Source: Paenibacillus segetis
GTDB lineage: Bacteria; Bacillota; Bacilli; Paenibacillales; Paenibacillaceae
NCBI RefSeq assembly: GCF_014639155.1
Contig: NZ_BMFT01000001.1
Span: 1,116,001-1,180,000, forward strand
DNA: 64,000 nucleotides
Direction of reading: 5' to 3'
Made by a program: the position numbers and the translations under genes. The notes beneath the pieces were generated by a model that was not told the DNA's origin, searched no databases, and saw only the letters and a list, made by a program, of their open reading frames with translations. Every line of letters begins with the position of its first letter. Position 1 is the stretch's first letter. This document shows positions 35,805 through 45,004 of this stretch, one piece after another.

Positions 35805-36536
35805 TTGCATAATCCTTGTGTAGCCCATAGAGGGTTCTCCAGTCAAGCTCCAGAGAATACGATGGCAGCGATTACGCTCGCGATGGAGCAACCGTATGTG
35901 AATTGGGTGGAGGTCGATGTCCAATTATCTAAGGACGGGGTTCCGTTACTAATCCATGATTATACGCTGAACCGTACGACAAGTGGACGTGGTCCTGTTA
36001 GGGACAAGACCTGGGCCGAGCTGAAGCTTCTTGATGCCGGAAGCTGGAAGTCCAAAGCTTATAGCGGAGAACGCTTGATTACGCTGGATGAATTTTTGGA
36101 TGCCATATGCGGCCGCCTCCGCGCAAATATTGAGATTAAAACACATGATAACCTGTACCCTGGAATTGAGGGGAAGGTGATATCGGCAATCAAACGGCGT
36201 CATATGGAGAACGACGTTGTCGTAACATCCTTTTCACCTACTGTATTAGCTAAAGTGAGGGAAATTGGCCGCGATATTCGTACGGGGCTCATCATGGAAG
36301 GTAAACCAAGTGATCTGATTCTACGACTGCAATTGCTTCAATGCTCCTTCTTATCGATAAATTATCGATATTTGACCCCTGATCTAGTCTCCAAGGTAAC
36401 CAATCGGGGGATAACGATCATGGCTTGGACACTCGATAATGTTAAAGTAATTAGACGGATTGCAGCTATGCATAAAGATATTTTGATCTGTACGAACAAG
36501 CCAGATGTTTGGCATAAGGCTATGTGTAATTCATGA
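35805..36536 (+). CDS. Glycerophosphodiester phosphodiesterase family protein
   Basis: A 243-residue GDPD-fold TIM barrel. Catalytic and metal residues are in VAHRGFSSQAPENT (His, Arg, Glu), VEVDVQLSKDG (Glu, Asp) and LLIHDYTLNRTTSG (His), with the ANIEIKT metal Glu further on. It releases glycerol 3-phosphate from glycerophosphodiesters. The TTG start has AAAGGAGG 11 bases upstream. There is no signal peptide, so it is likely cytoplasmic. The next gene starts 18 bases after its stop. Confidence 0.9.
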   Translation: MHNPCVAHRGFSSQAPENTMAAITLAMEQPYVNWVEVDVQLSKDGVPLLIHDYTLNRTTSGRGPVRDKTWAELKLLDAGSWKSKAYSGERLITLDEFLDAICGRLRANIEIKTHDNLYPGIEGKVISAIKRRHMENDVVVTSFSPTVLAKVREIGRDIRTGLIMEGKPSDLILRLQLLQCSFLSINYRYLTPDLVSKVTNRGITIMAWTLDNVKVIRRIAAMHKDILICTNKPDVWHKAMCNS

Positions 36537-36554
36537 ATTTGGAGGCTAGAACGA

Positions 36555-37202
36555 ATGAATAGATTGATTCAGAACGTTTATTGTGTCGGACGTAACTACC
36601 GACTGCACGCTGAGGAACTTGGTAACGCGGTCCCTACGGAACCCATGATTTTTATGAAGCCGTCGCATGCGATCGTTTCAATGGATGGAAGTGGAGATAC
36701 CTTGAGTTTACCTGAAGGCCGGGGAGAAATTCATTATGAAACGGAGCTAGTACTGAGGATTGCACGCCGCTATGAACGGGGGATGTCTGTTGAGGATCTC
36801 GTTGATGTGATAGCTTTCGGCATCGATTTCACACTTCGCGATGTGCAAAATGAGTTGAAGAAAAAGGGACATCCATGGACTGCAGCTAAGGGATTCCTAA
36901 ATTCAGCACCAATGACCCCTTACATCGCTTTTCCAGGGGCTGCAGAGACTGCGGAAGAGGACTTCACTCTGCGCAAAAATGGCGAGATCGTGCAGAGAGG
37001 TAATATCAGTAATATGATATTCTCGTTGCAAAACATCGTAGATTTTATAGCCGAACATTATGGATTGGATGAAGGGGATCACATCTTCACGGGAACACCT
37101 GAAGGAGTAGGACCTGTTGGTGCGGGAGACAAGCTGGAGATAGCTTATGGCGACCGGGAACTGGGGAGCTGCATCATTCAATTTGGATCCTCTCCATGCT
37201 GA
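36555..37202 (+). CDS. Fumarylacetoacetate hydrolase (FAH) family protein
   Basis: A 215-residue FAH-domain hydrolase. Family residues are in VGRNYRLHAEELGN, the metal Glu pair in GEIHYETELVLRI, the Asp in IAFGIDFTLRDVQNELK, and FTGTPEGVGPVGAGD near the end. Members hydrolyse or decarboxylate carbon-carbon bonds of acylpyruvates or oxaloacetate; which one applies is not clear. GGAGG precedes the ATG. Its stop overlaps the start of the DUF92 gene. Confidence 0.87.
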   Translation: MNRLIQNVYCVGRNYRLHAEELGNAVPTEPMIFMKPSHAIVSMDGSGDTLSLPEGRGEIHYETELVLRIARRYERGMSVEDLVDVIAFGIDFTLRDVQNELKKKGHPWTAAKGFLNSAPMTPYIAFPGAAETAEEDFTLRKNGEIVQRGNISNMIFSLQNIVDFIAEHYGLDEGDHIFTGTPEGVGPVGAGDKLEIAYGDRELGSCIIQFGSSPC

Positions 37203-38017
37203 TGAGTTGGATTATTGGGGCGCTATGCGCCCTCTTCGTTTCTGTAGCGGCATATTGGAAGGGTTCGCTTAGCTTGTCCGGGATGGTTGCGGCACTCGTG
37301 ATGGGAACCGTGTATTATGGTGCAGGAAACATGTTCTGGTTCGGTATATTGCTACTATTCTTTATCACCTCCTCTGTATTCTCTAAATTGCGTGGTGAAC
37401 GGAAGCTGGAGCTCGAGAAATCCTACGCGAAAAGTGGACGAAGAGATTGGATGCAAGTATTTGCCAACGGTGGATTAGGCATGTTGGCTTGTATTGGAAA
37501 TTTCATTTGGCCGCACCCAGCATGGGAATATTTCTTTGTAGGCTCTATGGCAGCCGTTACAGCAGATACCTGGGCGACAGAGTGGGGAGGCCTCAGCAAG
37601 AAAGCACCAAGATCGGTGATTACCTGGGAAAGAGTCCCGGCTGGAACGTCAGGTGGAGTGTCATTGCTTGGTAGTTTAGCAGCATTAGCAGGAGCTATTA
37701 TGATTGGCGGAGCCGCTTGGATCCTGCTAAAATGGACAGGGAGTAGCGTAGCCACATCACTTTTCCTATGGAAATGGGTTATAATTGGTGGGGTGTCTGG
37801 GATCGTTGGTGCTTTTGCCGACTCATTCTTAGGTGGAACACTTCAAAGTATGAATCGCTGTGTTGTTTGTGGTAAAAGCGTTGAAGTGAGCACGCATTGT
37901 GACCGGGATACGGTTCATGAGCGGGGACTCGCTTGGCTTAATAATGATATGGTGAATTTGATCAGTTCCCTTGCTACGGGATGTATCGCTTGGGCGCTCG
38001 GGATGATTTGGATATAA
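37196..38017 (+). CDS. DUF92 family integral membrane protein
   Basis: A 273-residue membrane protein with about seven helices. The loop AVTADTWATEWGGLSKKAPRSVITWERVPAGTSGGVS is the DUF92/TIGR00297 signature (shown here in part as ADTWATEWG and VPAGTSGGVS). Plant members are phytyl-phosphate kinases; bacterial roles are unknown. A cytoplasmic segment near residue 220 carries CVVCGK and a later Cys. The ATGCTGATG start overlaps the FAH stop, giving 37196 or 37202 as start. Confidence 0.82.
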   Translation: MLMSWIIGALCALFVSVAAYWKGSLSLSGMVAALVMGTVYYGAGNMFWFGILLLFFITSSVFSKLRGERKLELEKSYAKSGRRDWMQVFANGGLGMLACIGNFIWPHPAWEYFFVGSMAAVTADTWATEWGGLSKKAPRSVITWERVPAGTSGGVSLLGSLAALAGAIMIGGAAWILLKWTGSSVATSLFLWKWVIIGGVSGIVGAFADSFLGGTLQSMNRCVVCGKSVEVSTHCDRDTVHERGLAWLNNDMVNLISSLATGCIAWALGMIWI

Positions 38018-38056
38018 AGTTTGGATAAAGTCTGTATAGAGAAGTAGGGAACCGAA

Positions 38057-39994
38057 ATGAACATAATGACAGTTGAAAATCTAAGTAAGAGCTATGGGGA
38101 AAAGGTATTGTTCCAAGACGTTACCTTCGGCATGGATGAGAACGATAAAATTGGTGTGATCGGTGTGAACGGCACAGGTAAATCTACATTTCTGCGTGTC
38201 ATTGCTGGATTAGATGAGCCGGATGGTGGACGCGTAGCATTAAACAATGATGCCCGGATTACCTTTTTGGCACAGAATCCAGAGTTTGATCCCGAAATCA
38301 CTGTGCTCAGAGCCGTATTTCAGGGAGGTAGCTCGGAGCTCCAGGTTGTTTCATCTTATATGGAAGCTGCAGAAATGCTTGAACAACACCCAGCAGACAC
38401 TGGATTCCAGGCGCAAATGACCAAATGGAGTCAAGAGATGGATCGGGTGCAGGCATGGGGATTAGAAAGTGAAGCAAAAAGCGTGTTGTCTAAGCTCGGA
38501 ATTCCTGATTTCAGCAAAAAGATGGGGAGTTTATCTGGGGGACAACGTAAGCGCGTAGCTTTGGCATCTGCGTTAATCCTACCTTCAGAGCTGCTCATTC
38601 TAGATGAGCCTACAAACCATATCGACAATGATTCTGTCGCCTGGCTAGAGTCTTATCTCCAGAAACGGCGTGGAGCATTACTTTTGATTACCCATGATCG
38701 TTATTTCCTTGATCGTGTATGTAATGTGATGCTAGAGATGGATCATGGACGCTTGTTCCGTTATGAAGCCAACTATAGCAGGTTTCTGGAGCTCAAGAGT
38801 GAGCGAGAGGAACGGGAGGCATCAACAGAACAGAAACGTAAAAACCTGCTCCGTACGGAGTTAGCTTGGATTCGGCGTGGAGCGAAGGCTCGGACAACCA
38901 AGCAGAAGGCGCGGATTGAACGCTTTGAGAAGCTACAAGGTGCCAAGACGGAGTTCAAAAATGACTCCCTTGATATTTCGGTAGCCTCAACAAGGTTGGG
39001 CCGCAAAATAGTAGAAATCGCAGGTCTTCGTAAAAGCATTGGAGATCGCCTGCTTATAGGTGATTTGACGTACGTTGCAGTCCCTGGAGACCGCGTGGGT
39101 ATAGTTGGTCCTAATGGTAGCGGTAAGTCTACCTTACTGAATATGATCGCAGGTCGTATTGAACCCGATCAAGGTGAGGTCATGCTGGGCGGGACGGTTA
39201 AGCTAGGCTATTTCACGCAGGAACATCAGGAGATGGACGGTAAGCAACGGGTGATCGAGTATATTAAAGACGAGGCTGAAGTCGTGTCGACTGCAGATGG
39301 CTCGCGGATCACGGCTGCGCAAATGTTGGAGCGATTCCTGTTCCAACCTGCGATGCAGTGGACCCCTATTGAGAAGCTATCAGGTGGCGAGAAACGTCGG
39401 CTATACTTGCTCCGTGTTCTGATGGGAGCTCCTAACGTTCTATTGCTTGACGAACCAACAAATGACTTGGATATCGGTACATTAACCGTGCTTGAGGCGT
39501 ACCTTGACGAGTTTCCAGGCGCTGTGTTCGTAGTATCTCATGATCGCTATTTTCTCGACCGTACGGTGGACAAAATTATGGCTTTCGAAGGGGATGGCGT
39601 AGTTGCTGTCCATGTTGGAGATTATAGTGAGTACGAGGAACGAGTTCAAGGAACTGTGGAACCGGAGAAACAGAAGAGTGATAGCACCAAAAGCGGTTCA
39701 AGTAGCGTACCTAACGTTGGTAAGACCGATCAAGCCCCATCTCGTAACGAGAAGCTTAAGTTCAGTTTTAACGAGCAACGGGAGTACGACACGATTGATG
39801 GGATGGTAGAAGCGGCTGAGCAACGAATCATGGATATCGCTACCAGTATGGAGTCTGCGGCAAGTGATGCTGTCCAGTTGCAGGCTTTAATGACAGAGCA
39901 ACAGGAAGCTGAAGCCGAACTGGAAAGACTGATGGAGCGCTGGACATATTTGAACGAGCTAGCGGAGAAAATTGAGAGTCAGCGAAATGGATGA
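38057..39994 (+). CDS. ABC-F family ATPase, Uup/YfmR type
   Basis: A 645-residue soluble protein with two ABC domains and no membrane helices. Walker A motifs are GVNGTGKST and GPNGSGKST; signatures are SLSGGQRKR and KLSGGEKRR; Walker B segments LLILDEPTNHID and VLLLDEPTNDLD. The basic interdomain linker (residues about 245-305) is the ribosome P-site-reaching element, and the C-terminal about 80 residues form a coiled coil as in Uup/YfmR. These act in translation on stalled ribosomes. A terminator follows. Confidence 0.93.
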   Translation: MNIMTVENLSKSYGEKVLFQDVTFGMDENDKIGVIGVNGTGKSTFLRVIAGLDEPDGGRVALNNDARITFLAQNPEFDPEITVLRAVFQGGSSELQVVSSYMEAAEMLEQHPADTGFQAQMTKWSQEMDRVQAWGLESEAKSVLSKLGIPDFSKKMGSLSGGQRKRVALASALILPSELLILDEPTNHIDNDSVAWLESYLQKRRGALLLITHDRYFLDRVCNVMLEMDHGRLFRYEANYSRFLELKSEREEREASTEQKRKNLLRTELAWIRRGAKARTTKQKARIERFEKLQGAKTEFKNDSLDISVASTRLGRKIVEIAGLRKSIGDRLLIGDLTYVAVPGDRVGIVGPNGSGKSTLLNMIAGRIEPDQGEVMLGGTVKLGYFTQEHQEMDGKQRVIEYIKDEAEVVSTADGSRITAAQMLERFLFQPAMQWTPIEKLSGGEKRRLYLLRVLMGAPNVLLLDEPTNDLDIGTLTVLEAYLDEFPGAVFVVSHDRYFLDRTVDKIMAFEGDGVVAVHVGDYSEYEERVQGTVEPEKQKSDSTKSGSSSVPNVGKTDQAPSRNEKLKFSFNEQREYDTIDGMVEAAEQRIMDIATSMESAASDAVQLQALMTEQQEAEAELERLMERWTYLNELAEKIESQRNG

Positions 39995-40029
39995 ATAGTT
40001 AATTTTTCTGGAGCAGACTAGAGAGATGC

Positions 40030-40074
40030 AAAAAGTCAGGTTCAAGGAGTGGTTATCCTTGACCTGACTTTTTG
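40030..40074. terminator. Bidirectional terminator between the ABC-F and activase genes
   Basis: AAAAAGTCAGG-(T)-TCAAGGA pairs with TCCTTGACCTGACTTTTT. A-run and T-run flank the stem, so it can act for both converging genes. Confidence 0.9.
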
Positions 40075-40114
40075 GCGTTATTGGTACATTGCAGCAAGTT
40101 AAAAACGTAAGAGA

Positions 40115-43100
40115 TTAGCACAGAACTCCATTGGCAATCGACATCATGAGCTTGATCCGGTTGATTTGGTTCATTTCACTTACTCCGGCATCGTAATCAA
40201 TGGCGGTAATATTGGCTTCTGGGTATAGTTCCTTCAGTCCTTTGACCATGCCACGTCCCGTAATATGATTGGGTAGGCAAGCAAATGGCTGAATACATAC
40301 GATGTTGTTTACTTTATGATCGAGTAGTTCCATCATCTCTGCAGTTAGGAACCATCCTTCGCCCATTTGGTTGCCGATCGAGACTAGACGACTTGCCTTG
40401 TCCGCTAGTTCGTAAATACTCTCTGGAGCGTTTAAGTACGGGCTATTCTCCAGCGCTTGCCTCATGGGTTTGCGGTATAACTCCATGTATCCAATCAAGA
40501 GCGGATTCAAGAATCCCAGCATTTTACTTTTACCTAGCTGATCAGCTTTATAAATTGGGTTGTATAGACAATAGAACATGAAATCGAGAAAGTCTGGAAC
40601 AACAGCTTCTCCGCCTTCGGCCTCAATCACTTCTACGATTTTATTGTTAGCGTCAGGGTGGAACTTAATGAGAATCTCACCGACGATACCTACACGTGGC
40701 TTAGATATTGTAGTTTTTGGTAATGATTCAAATTCAGAAACCATATTACGGGTAATCTCCTTGTAGTGTCGGAAAGAGAAGTTCTGGAGCGATAATTTAC
40801 ATTGATCCATCCATTTACGGAACAAGGTTTCGGTTGCACCTGGTTGTAACTCGTAGGGGCGGAATCGATAAAGTAGTCGCATTAATAGGTCTCCATAACA
40901 TGCGGCGGCAAGTAAACGATTGATTGTTTTCAGGTTCAATTGGAATCCTGGCTGATTTTCCATACCAGAGACGTTGAGTGATATAACAGGTATTTGCTCC
41001 ATATTTGCTTCCTTGAGTGCCTTGCGAAGTAAGGCAATATAATTTGTTGCCCGACAACCTCCGCCGGTCTGAGATAGGATCACAGCGGTTCGGTCTGGGT
41101 CGTAATCCCCGCTCCTCAGGGCTGTCATGATTTGTCCAATCGTCATAATGGCTGGATAACAGGCATCGTTGTTTACGAACTTCAATCCCTCATCCGTTGT
41201 TTCCTTATTTGCGGTTTCAAGAATCTTGAGCCTATATCCAGCTTCGCGAAACACTGTCTCGAACAACTCAAAATGAATGGGAGAGAGCTGTGGTGCGAGA
41301 ATAGTATAAGTTTCCTTCATCTCTTTAGTAAAGGCAACTGGGCTGGAGGGAGTAGAGGAGAGCTTGGCAGTGATCTGACGATCCTCTCTTTCCTTCATAG
41401 CTGCTAGTAAAGACCGCAGTCGAATTCGCGCCGCACCCAAATTACTAATCTCATCTACCTTAATTAAGGTGAACGTTTTATTATGATTTTCCAGAATTTC
41501 TTGAATCGCATCAGCAGTTATGGCATCGATACCGCATCCAAACGAGGTGAGTTGTACAAGCTCAAGATCATCTCGTTCACTAACAAAAAAGGCGGCGCGG
41601 TACATTCTACCATGATAAGTCCACTGATTGACTACAGAAAGTGGGTGCTTCACAATGCCTAGATGGGAAATAGAATCTTCGGTAAGTACAGCTAATCCCA
41701 TCCCGATGATTAATTCTGCAATGCCATGATTAATTTCAGGGTCTGCGTGATAGGGGTGACCACAGAGCACAATGCCTTTTCCACCCGTACGTTCCAAATT
41801 TGCTAGCGTCTCGTCACCTTTGGCACGAATGTCCTCTTTCGCTTGCCACGATTCATTTAACGCTTCATCTACAGCTGATAAGAGCTCCTCTTTTGGAATG
41901 TTCGGAAACGTTTCTAGTAGTCTCTTCTTAAGCACGGAGACATTATCGAAATTTAAAAATGGGCTAACGAGCGGGATTCCGGATTCCTTTAGTCCATCCA
42001 TATTGGTGCGAATTACTTCTGGATAGGAGGCAACGACCGGGCAGTTAAAATGATTATCTGCTTTGTCGTCTTCTCTTTTCTCATAAACAACCGCAGGATA
42101 GAAGATGAAGTCTACTTTGCTACGGAGTAGGCTTTCAATATGACCATGTGCTAGTTTGGCGGGATAGCAGACCGATTCCGAGGGAATCGTCTCCATGCCA
42201 CGTTCATATAGCTTCTTGCTAGATTTAGGTGAGAGCACAACTCGGTAACCCAATTGCGTAAAAAAGGTGTGCCAGAAAGGGTAATTTTCAAACATATTCA
42301 GAACCCTTGGCAGGCCAACTGTTCCTCGGATTGCTTGTGCTGGCTCAAGTGAAGTGTAATTAAAGATACGCTCATATTTGTATTCCACTAGATTAGGCAA
42401 ATCGCTTTTTTCTTTCTTTTGAGTTGCTCCTCGTTCGCAGCGATTACCTGTAACATGAAAGCTTTTATCTGGAAAACGACTTATCGTCAGTGCGCATGTA
42501 TTACTACAGAGACCGCATCTAGCTTGGGATACTTCGTATGAGAAGTTGCCAAGTTCATCTTTATGGAGAAGTGTAGTGACTCCTTGCCCGCTATATCGTT
42601 CCTCAGCAATCAATGCAGCGCCAAAAGCTCCCATCATTCCAGCGATATCGGGACGGATGACCTGGCGTCCGGTCAAATTCTCGAATGCGCGCAGCACAGC
42701 ATCATTACAGAAGGTTCCACCTTGCACGATAATATGTTGGCCCATATCTTCTGGATTGCGGATTTTAATCACTTTCTGCAGAGCATTCTTAACGACGGAA
42801 TATGCGAGTCCAGCAGAAAGATCGGGAAGGGAAGCCCCTTCCTTCTGAACTTGCTTCACCTTGGAGTTCATGAACACCGTACAGCGTGATCCTAGATCGA
42901 CTGGTTTTGTAGATAACAGAGCCTGCTTAGCGAACTCAGAAATATCCACTCCAAGCGCTTTGGCGAAACTTTCAAGGAAAGAGCCACAACCAGCAGAGCA
43001 AGCCTCGTTCAACATTAGGGTGTCAATGGCTCCGCCACGAATTTTGATGCATTTCATATCTTGGCCGCCGATATCAAGGATGAAGTCAACATTCGGCATG

Positions 43101-44338
43101 AAGTGTGCTGCCGCTTTGTAATGGGCAACGGTTTCAACCTCTCCACCGTCTACGCGGAAGGCGGTCTTAATAAGCCCTTCACCATATCCCGTCACGCATG
43201 AATGAGCGATGTAACAGTCCTCAGGAAGCAGTTCATATAGTTCCTGTAGAGCGCCTGAGAGAGAATGGAGCGGATTACCCTTATTACCCGCATAGAAAGT
43301 ATGCAAAATTTGATGGTCTGAACCTGTCAGTACTAACTTGGTAGTAGTTGAACCTGCATCGATACCGAGAAAGCAGGGTCCCTTATATGTTGATAGTTCT
43401 CCGCGAGGAGCCGCTGCGGTATTATGACGCTGATGAAAGACTGTTAGGTCTTCTGCAGTTGCAAACAAGGGGGGCAGTAGGGCATCTTTATTCTGATCTG
43501 CGCTAAAGTTGACGTTGGTCAGCATAGATTGCCACTCCATAAGGCTATGTGAGCTACCTTCAGCCCCGTGCAAGCAGGAACCGATAGCTACGAAATATTG
43601 GGCATTTTCTGGGAAAATGACTTCGTCTTCGGATAACGCTAGCGTTGCGATGAACCGATCGCGTAGGCGTGGCAGAAATGTTAGCGGACCACCAAGAAAA
43701 GCGATCTTGCCCCGGATGGGTCGTCCACAGGCTAATCCACTTATGGTTTGGCTAACGATACTTTGAAATATCGAAGCTGCAACGTCCTCACGGCGTGCTC
43801 CTTCGTTCAAGAGTGGTTGAATGTCTGTCTTAGCAAAGACTCCGCAACGTGAGGCAATGGGATATATCGTTTCATGGCGACTGGCTAAATCATCTAGTCC
43901 AGCAGGATCGGTCTCTAGCAGCGCCGCCATTTGATCAATAAATGCGCCTGTTCCACCGGCGCAAGCATTATTCATTCGTTGCTCGATCCCACCGCTGAAA
44001 TAAATAATTTTAGCATCTTCACCGCCGAGTTCTATTGCGGTATCACTTTCGGGGGCTATGTGCTTTATCGCCTTACTGCAGGCGACAACCTCTTGAAGAA
44101 AGGGGATTCCGGCGAGCTTTGATAACGTAAGTCCTGATGAACCACTAATACATACTGTGGCCTCAGCATTAGGAAATTGATTCGTGACATTGCTCCATAG
44201 TGATAAAATGGCATTCTGAATATCACTATAGTGGCGTATGTATTCCTGATATACAATATTTACTCCGTGCATGACAATGATTTTGGCAGTTGTTGATCCA
44301 ATGTCCATTCCAATATGAAGTAACATGGGCTGCTTCAC
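40115..44338 (-). CDS. Giant fused CoA-dehydratase-activase-type protein (double BadF ATPase plus HgdB-like region)
   Basis: A 1407-residue protein. Two BadF/HgdC-type ATPase domains come first: domain 1 from GMDIGSTTAKIIVM (residues about 8-260) and domain 2 from GIDAGSTTTKLVLT (about 325-580). Each keeps the two cysteines that hold the shared [4Fe-4S] cluster in HgdC (NNACAGGTGAF and SRCGVFAK; NEACSAGCGSF and SRCTVFMNSK). A Cys-rich CGLCSNTCALTISRF segment (about residue 608) and DUF2229/COG3581-like regions with CYPAK and CYPAIMTIG follow. Such proteins fuse ATP-driven reductase and dehydratase-like parts; the substrate is unknown. The GTG start has AGGG 5 bases upstream and lies 11 bases after the MarR gene stop. 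Confidence 0.9.
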   Translation of the reverse strand: MKQPMLLHIGMDIGSTTAKIIVMHGVNIVYQEYIRHYSDIQNAILSLWSNVTNQFPNAEATVCISGSSGLTLSKLAGIPFLQEVVACSKAIKHIAPESDTAIELGGEDAKIIYFSGGIEQRMNNACAGGTGAFIDQMAALLETDPAGLDDLASRHETIYPIASRCGVFAKTDIQPLLNEGARREDVAASIFQSIVSQTISGLACGRPIRGKIAFLGGPLTFLPRLRDRFIATLALSEDEVIFPENAQYFVAIGSCLHGAEGSSHSLMEWQSMLTNVNFSADQNKDALLPPLFATAEDLTVFHQRHNTAAAPRGELSTYKGPCFLGIDAGSTTTKLVLTGSDHQILHTFYAGNKGNPLHSLSGALQELYELLPEDCYIAHSCVTGYGEGLIKTAFRVDGGEVETVAHYKAAAHFMPNVDFILDIGGQDMKCIKIRGGAIDTLMLNEACSAGCGSFLESFAKALGVDISEFAKQALLSTKPVDLGSRCTVFMNSKVKQVQKEGASLPDLSAGLAYSVVKNALQKVIKIRNPEDMGQHIIVQGGTFCNDAVLRAFENLTGRQVIRPDIAGMMGAFGAALIAEERYSGQGVTTLLHKDELGNFSYEVSQARCGLCSNTCALTISRFPDKSFHVTGNRCERGATQKKEKSDLPNLVEYKYERIFNYTSLEPAQAIRGTVGLPRVLNMFENYPFWHTFFTQLGYRVVLSPKSSKKLYERGMETIPSESVCYPAKLAHGHIESLLRSKVDFIFYPAVVYEKREDDKADNHFNCPVVASYPEVIRTNMDGLKESGIPLVSPFLNFDNVSVLKKRLLETFPNIPKEELLSAVDEALNESWQAKEDIRAKGDETLANLERTGGKGIVLCGHPYHADPEINHGIAELIIGMGLAVLTEDSISHLGIVKHPLSVVNQWTYHGRMYRAAFFVSERDDLELVQLTSFGCGIDAITADAIQEILENHNKTFTLIKVDEISNLGAARIRLRSLLAAMKEREDRQITAKLSSTPSSPVAFTKEMKETYTILAPQLSPIHFELFETVFREAGYRLKILETANKETTDEGLKFVNNDACYPAIMTIGQIMTALRSGDYDPDRTAVILSQTGGGCRATNYIALLRKALKEANMEQIPVISLNVSGMENQPGFQLNLKTINRLLAAACYGDLLMRLLYRFRPYELQPGATETLFRKWMDQCKLSLQNFSFRHYKEITRNMVSEFESLPKTTISKPRVGIVGEILIKFHPDANNKIVEVIEAEGGEAVVPDFLDFMFYCLYNPIYKADQLGKSKMLGFLNPLLIGYMELYRKPMRQALENSPYLNAPESIYELADKASRLVSIGNQMGEGWFLTAEMMELLDHKVNNIVCIQPFACLPNHITGRGMVKGLKELYPEANITAIDYDAGVSEMNQINRIKLMMSIANGVLC

Positions 44339-44349
44339 CTATCCCTGCA

Positions 44350-44790
44350 TTAAATTTGATCAATCTTTGAGAATTTGTTCCGAATTAACTCCAATGATGA
44401 AATGAACAAGGAAAGTTCCTCTTGGGAGAAATCGTGGAGCATGGTTTCGAACATGACATTACGTTTGTTGACCATTTCATCCAAAGCAGATTTTCCTGCT
44501 TGTGTTATTTGGATCCAGCAGATTCGTTTGTCTTCTTCGTCCTTGATCCGTTCTAGAAGTCCGTCTTGGACCAATTTGTTCACAGCGATGGTATTTGCAC
44601 TTGATGAGAGTCCGACCGCTTCAGCAATTTGAGTGATCATACATTTTCCGCTTCTATATACAGCAAGGAGAATAAAAAATTTACTTGGTATAATGTTGTC
44701 ACCATCATTACAGAACAATCGCCCCATGTTATGGGCAATATCAAGTGTAGTTTCACAAATGTTGCGTATAACTTCATTGCTATGTTCCAC
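44350..44790 (-). CDS. MarR family transcriptional regulator
   Basis: A 146-residue winged-helix regulator. The HTH is ITQIAEAVGLSSSANTIAVNKL and the wing DGLLERIKDEEDKRICWIQIT; N- and C-terminal helices form the dimer interface. It is the first gene of a two-gene operon with the giant activase. A 21-bp perfect palindrome lies 29 bases before its start and is the likely self-regulatory operator. Ligand unknown; a cysteine near residue 13 and another at about 26 could allow redox sensing, but this is only a guess. Confidence 0.88.
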   Translation of the reverse strand: MEHSNEVIRNICETTLDIAHNMGRLFCNDGDNIIPSKFFILLAVYRSGKCMITQIAEAVGLSSSANTIAVNKLVQDGLLERIKDEEDKRICWIQITQAGKSALDEMVNKRNVMFETMLHDFSQEELSLFISSLELIRNKFSKIDQI

Positions 44791-44818
44791 TCATGACACA
44801 TCCTCTACTGTTCAAAAT

Positions 44819-44839
44819 AAAGTTTTATGATAAAACTTT
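44819..44839 (-). promoter_or_regulatory. 21-bp palindromic operator upstream of the MarR-activase operon
   Basis: AAAGTTTTAT-G-ATAAAACTTT has perfect 10-bp arms around one central base, the size and form of MarR operators. It starts 29 bases before the MarR start. A second palindrome, ATATCATGATAT (44851-44862), lies 11 bases further upstream. Confidence 0.75.
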
Positions 44840-44940
44840 ATAATCAAACGATATCATGATATATGGGTTGGTCTGCTGTGAGAAATGTAACACTGTAGGT
44901 GAAATATATTCCATTTATGATCTATCACATCCAACACAAA

Positions 44941-44984
44941 AAAGACGATAGAGGCGCCAGATATGGCTGCTTCTATCGTCTTTT
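44941..44984. terminator. Terminator after the NAGPA-like gene (minus strand)
   Basis: AAAGACGATAGA (44941-44952) pairs with TCTATCGTCTTT (44972-44983), flanked by A- and T-runs. It ends the minus-strand transcript and may work in both directions. Confidence 0.85.
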
Positions 44985-45004
44985 GAGTTGCATTGTTGGG
45001 ATAG

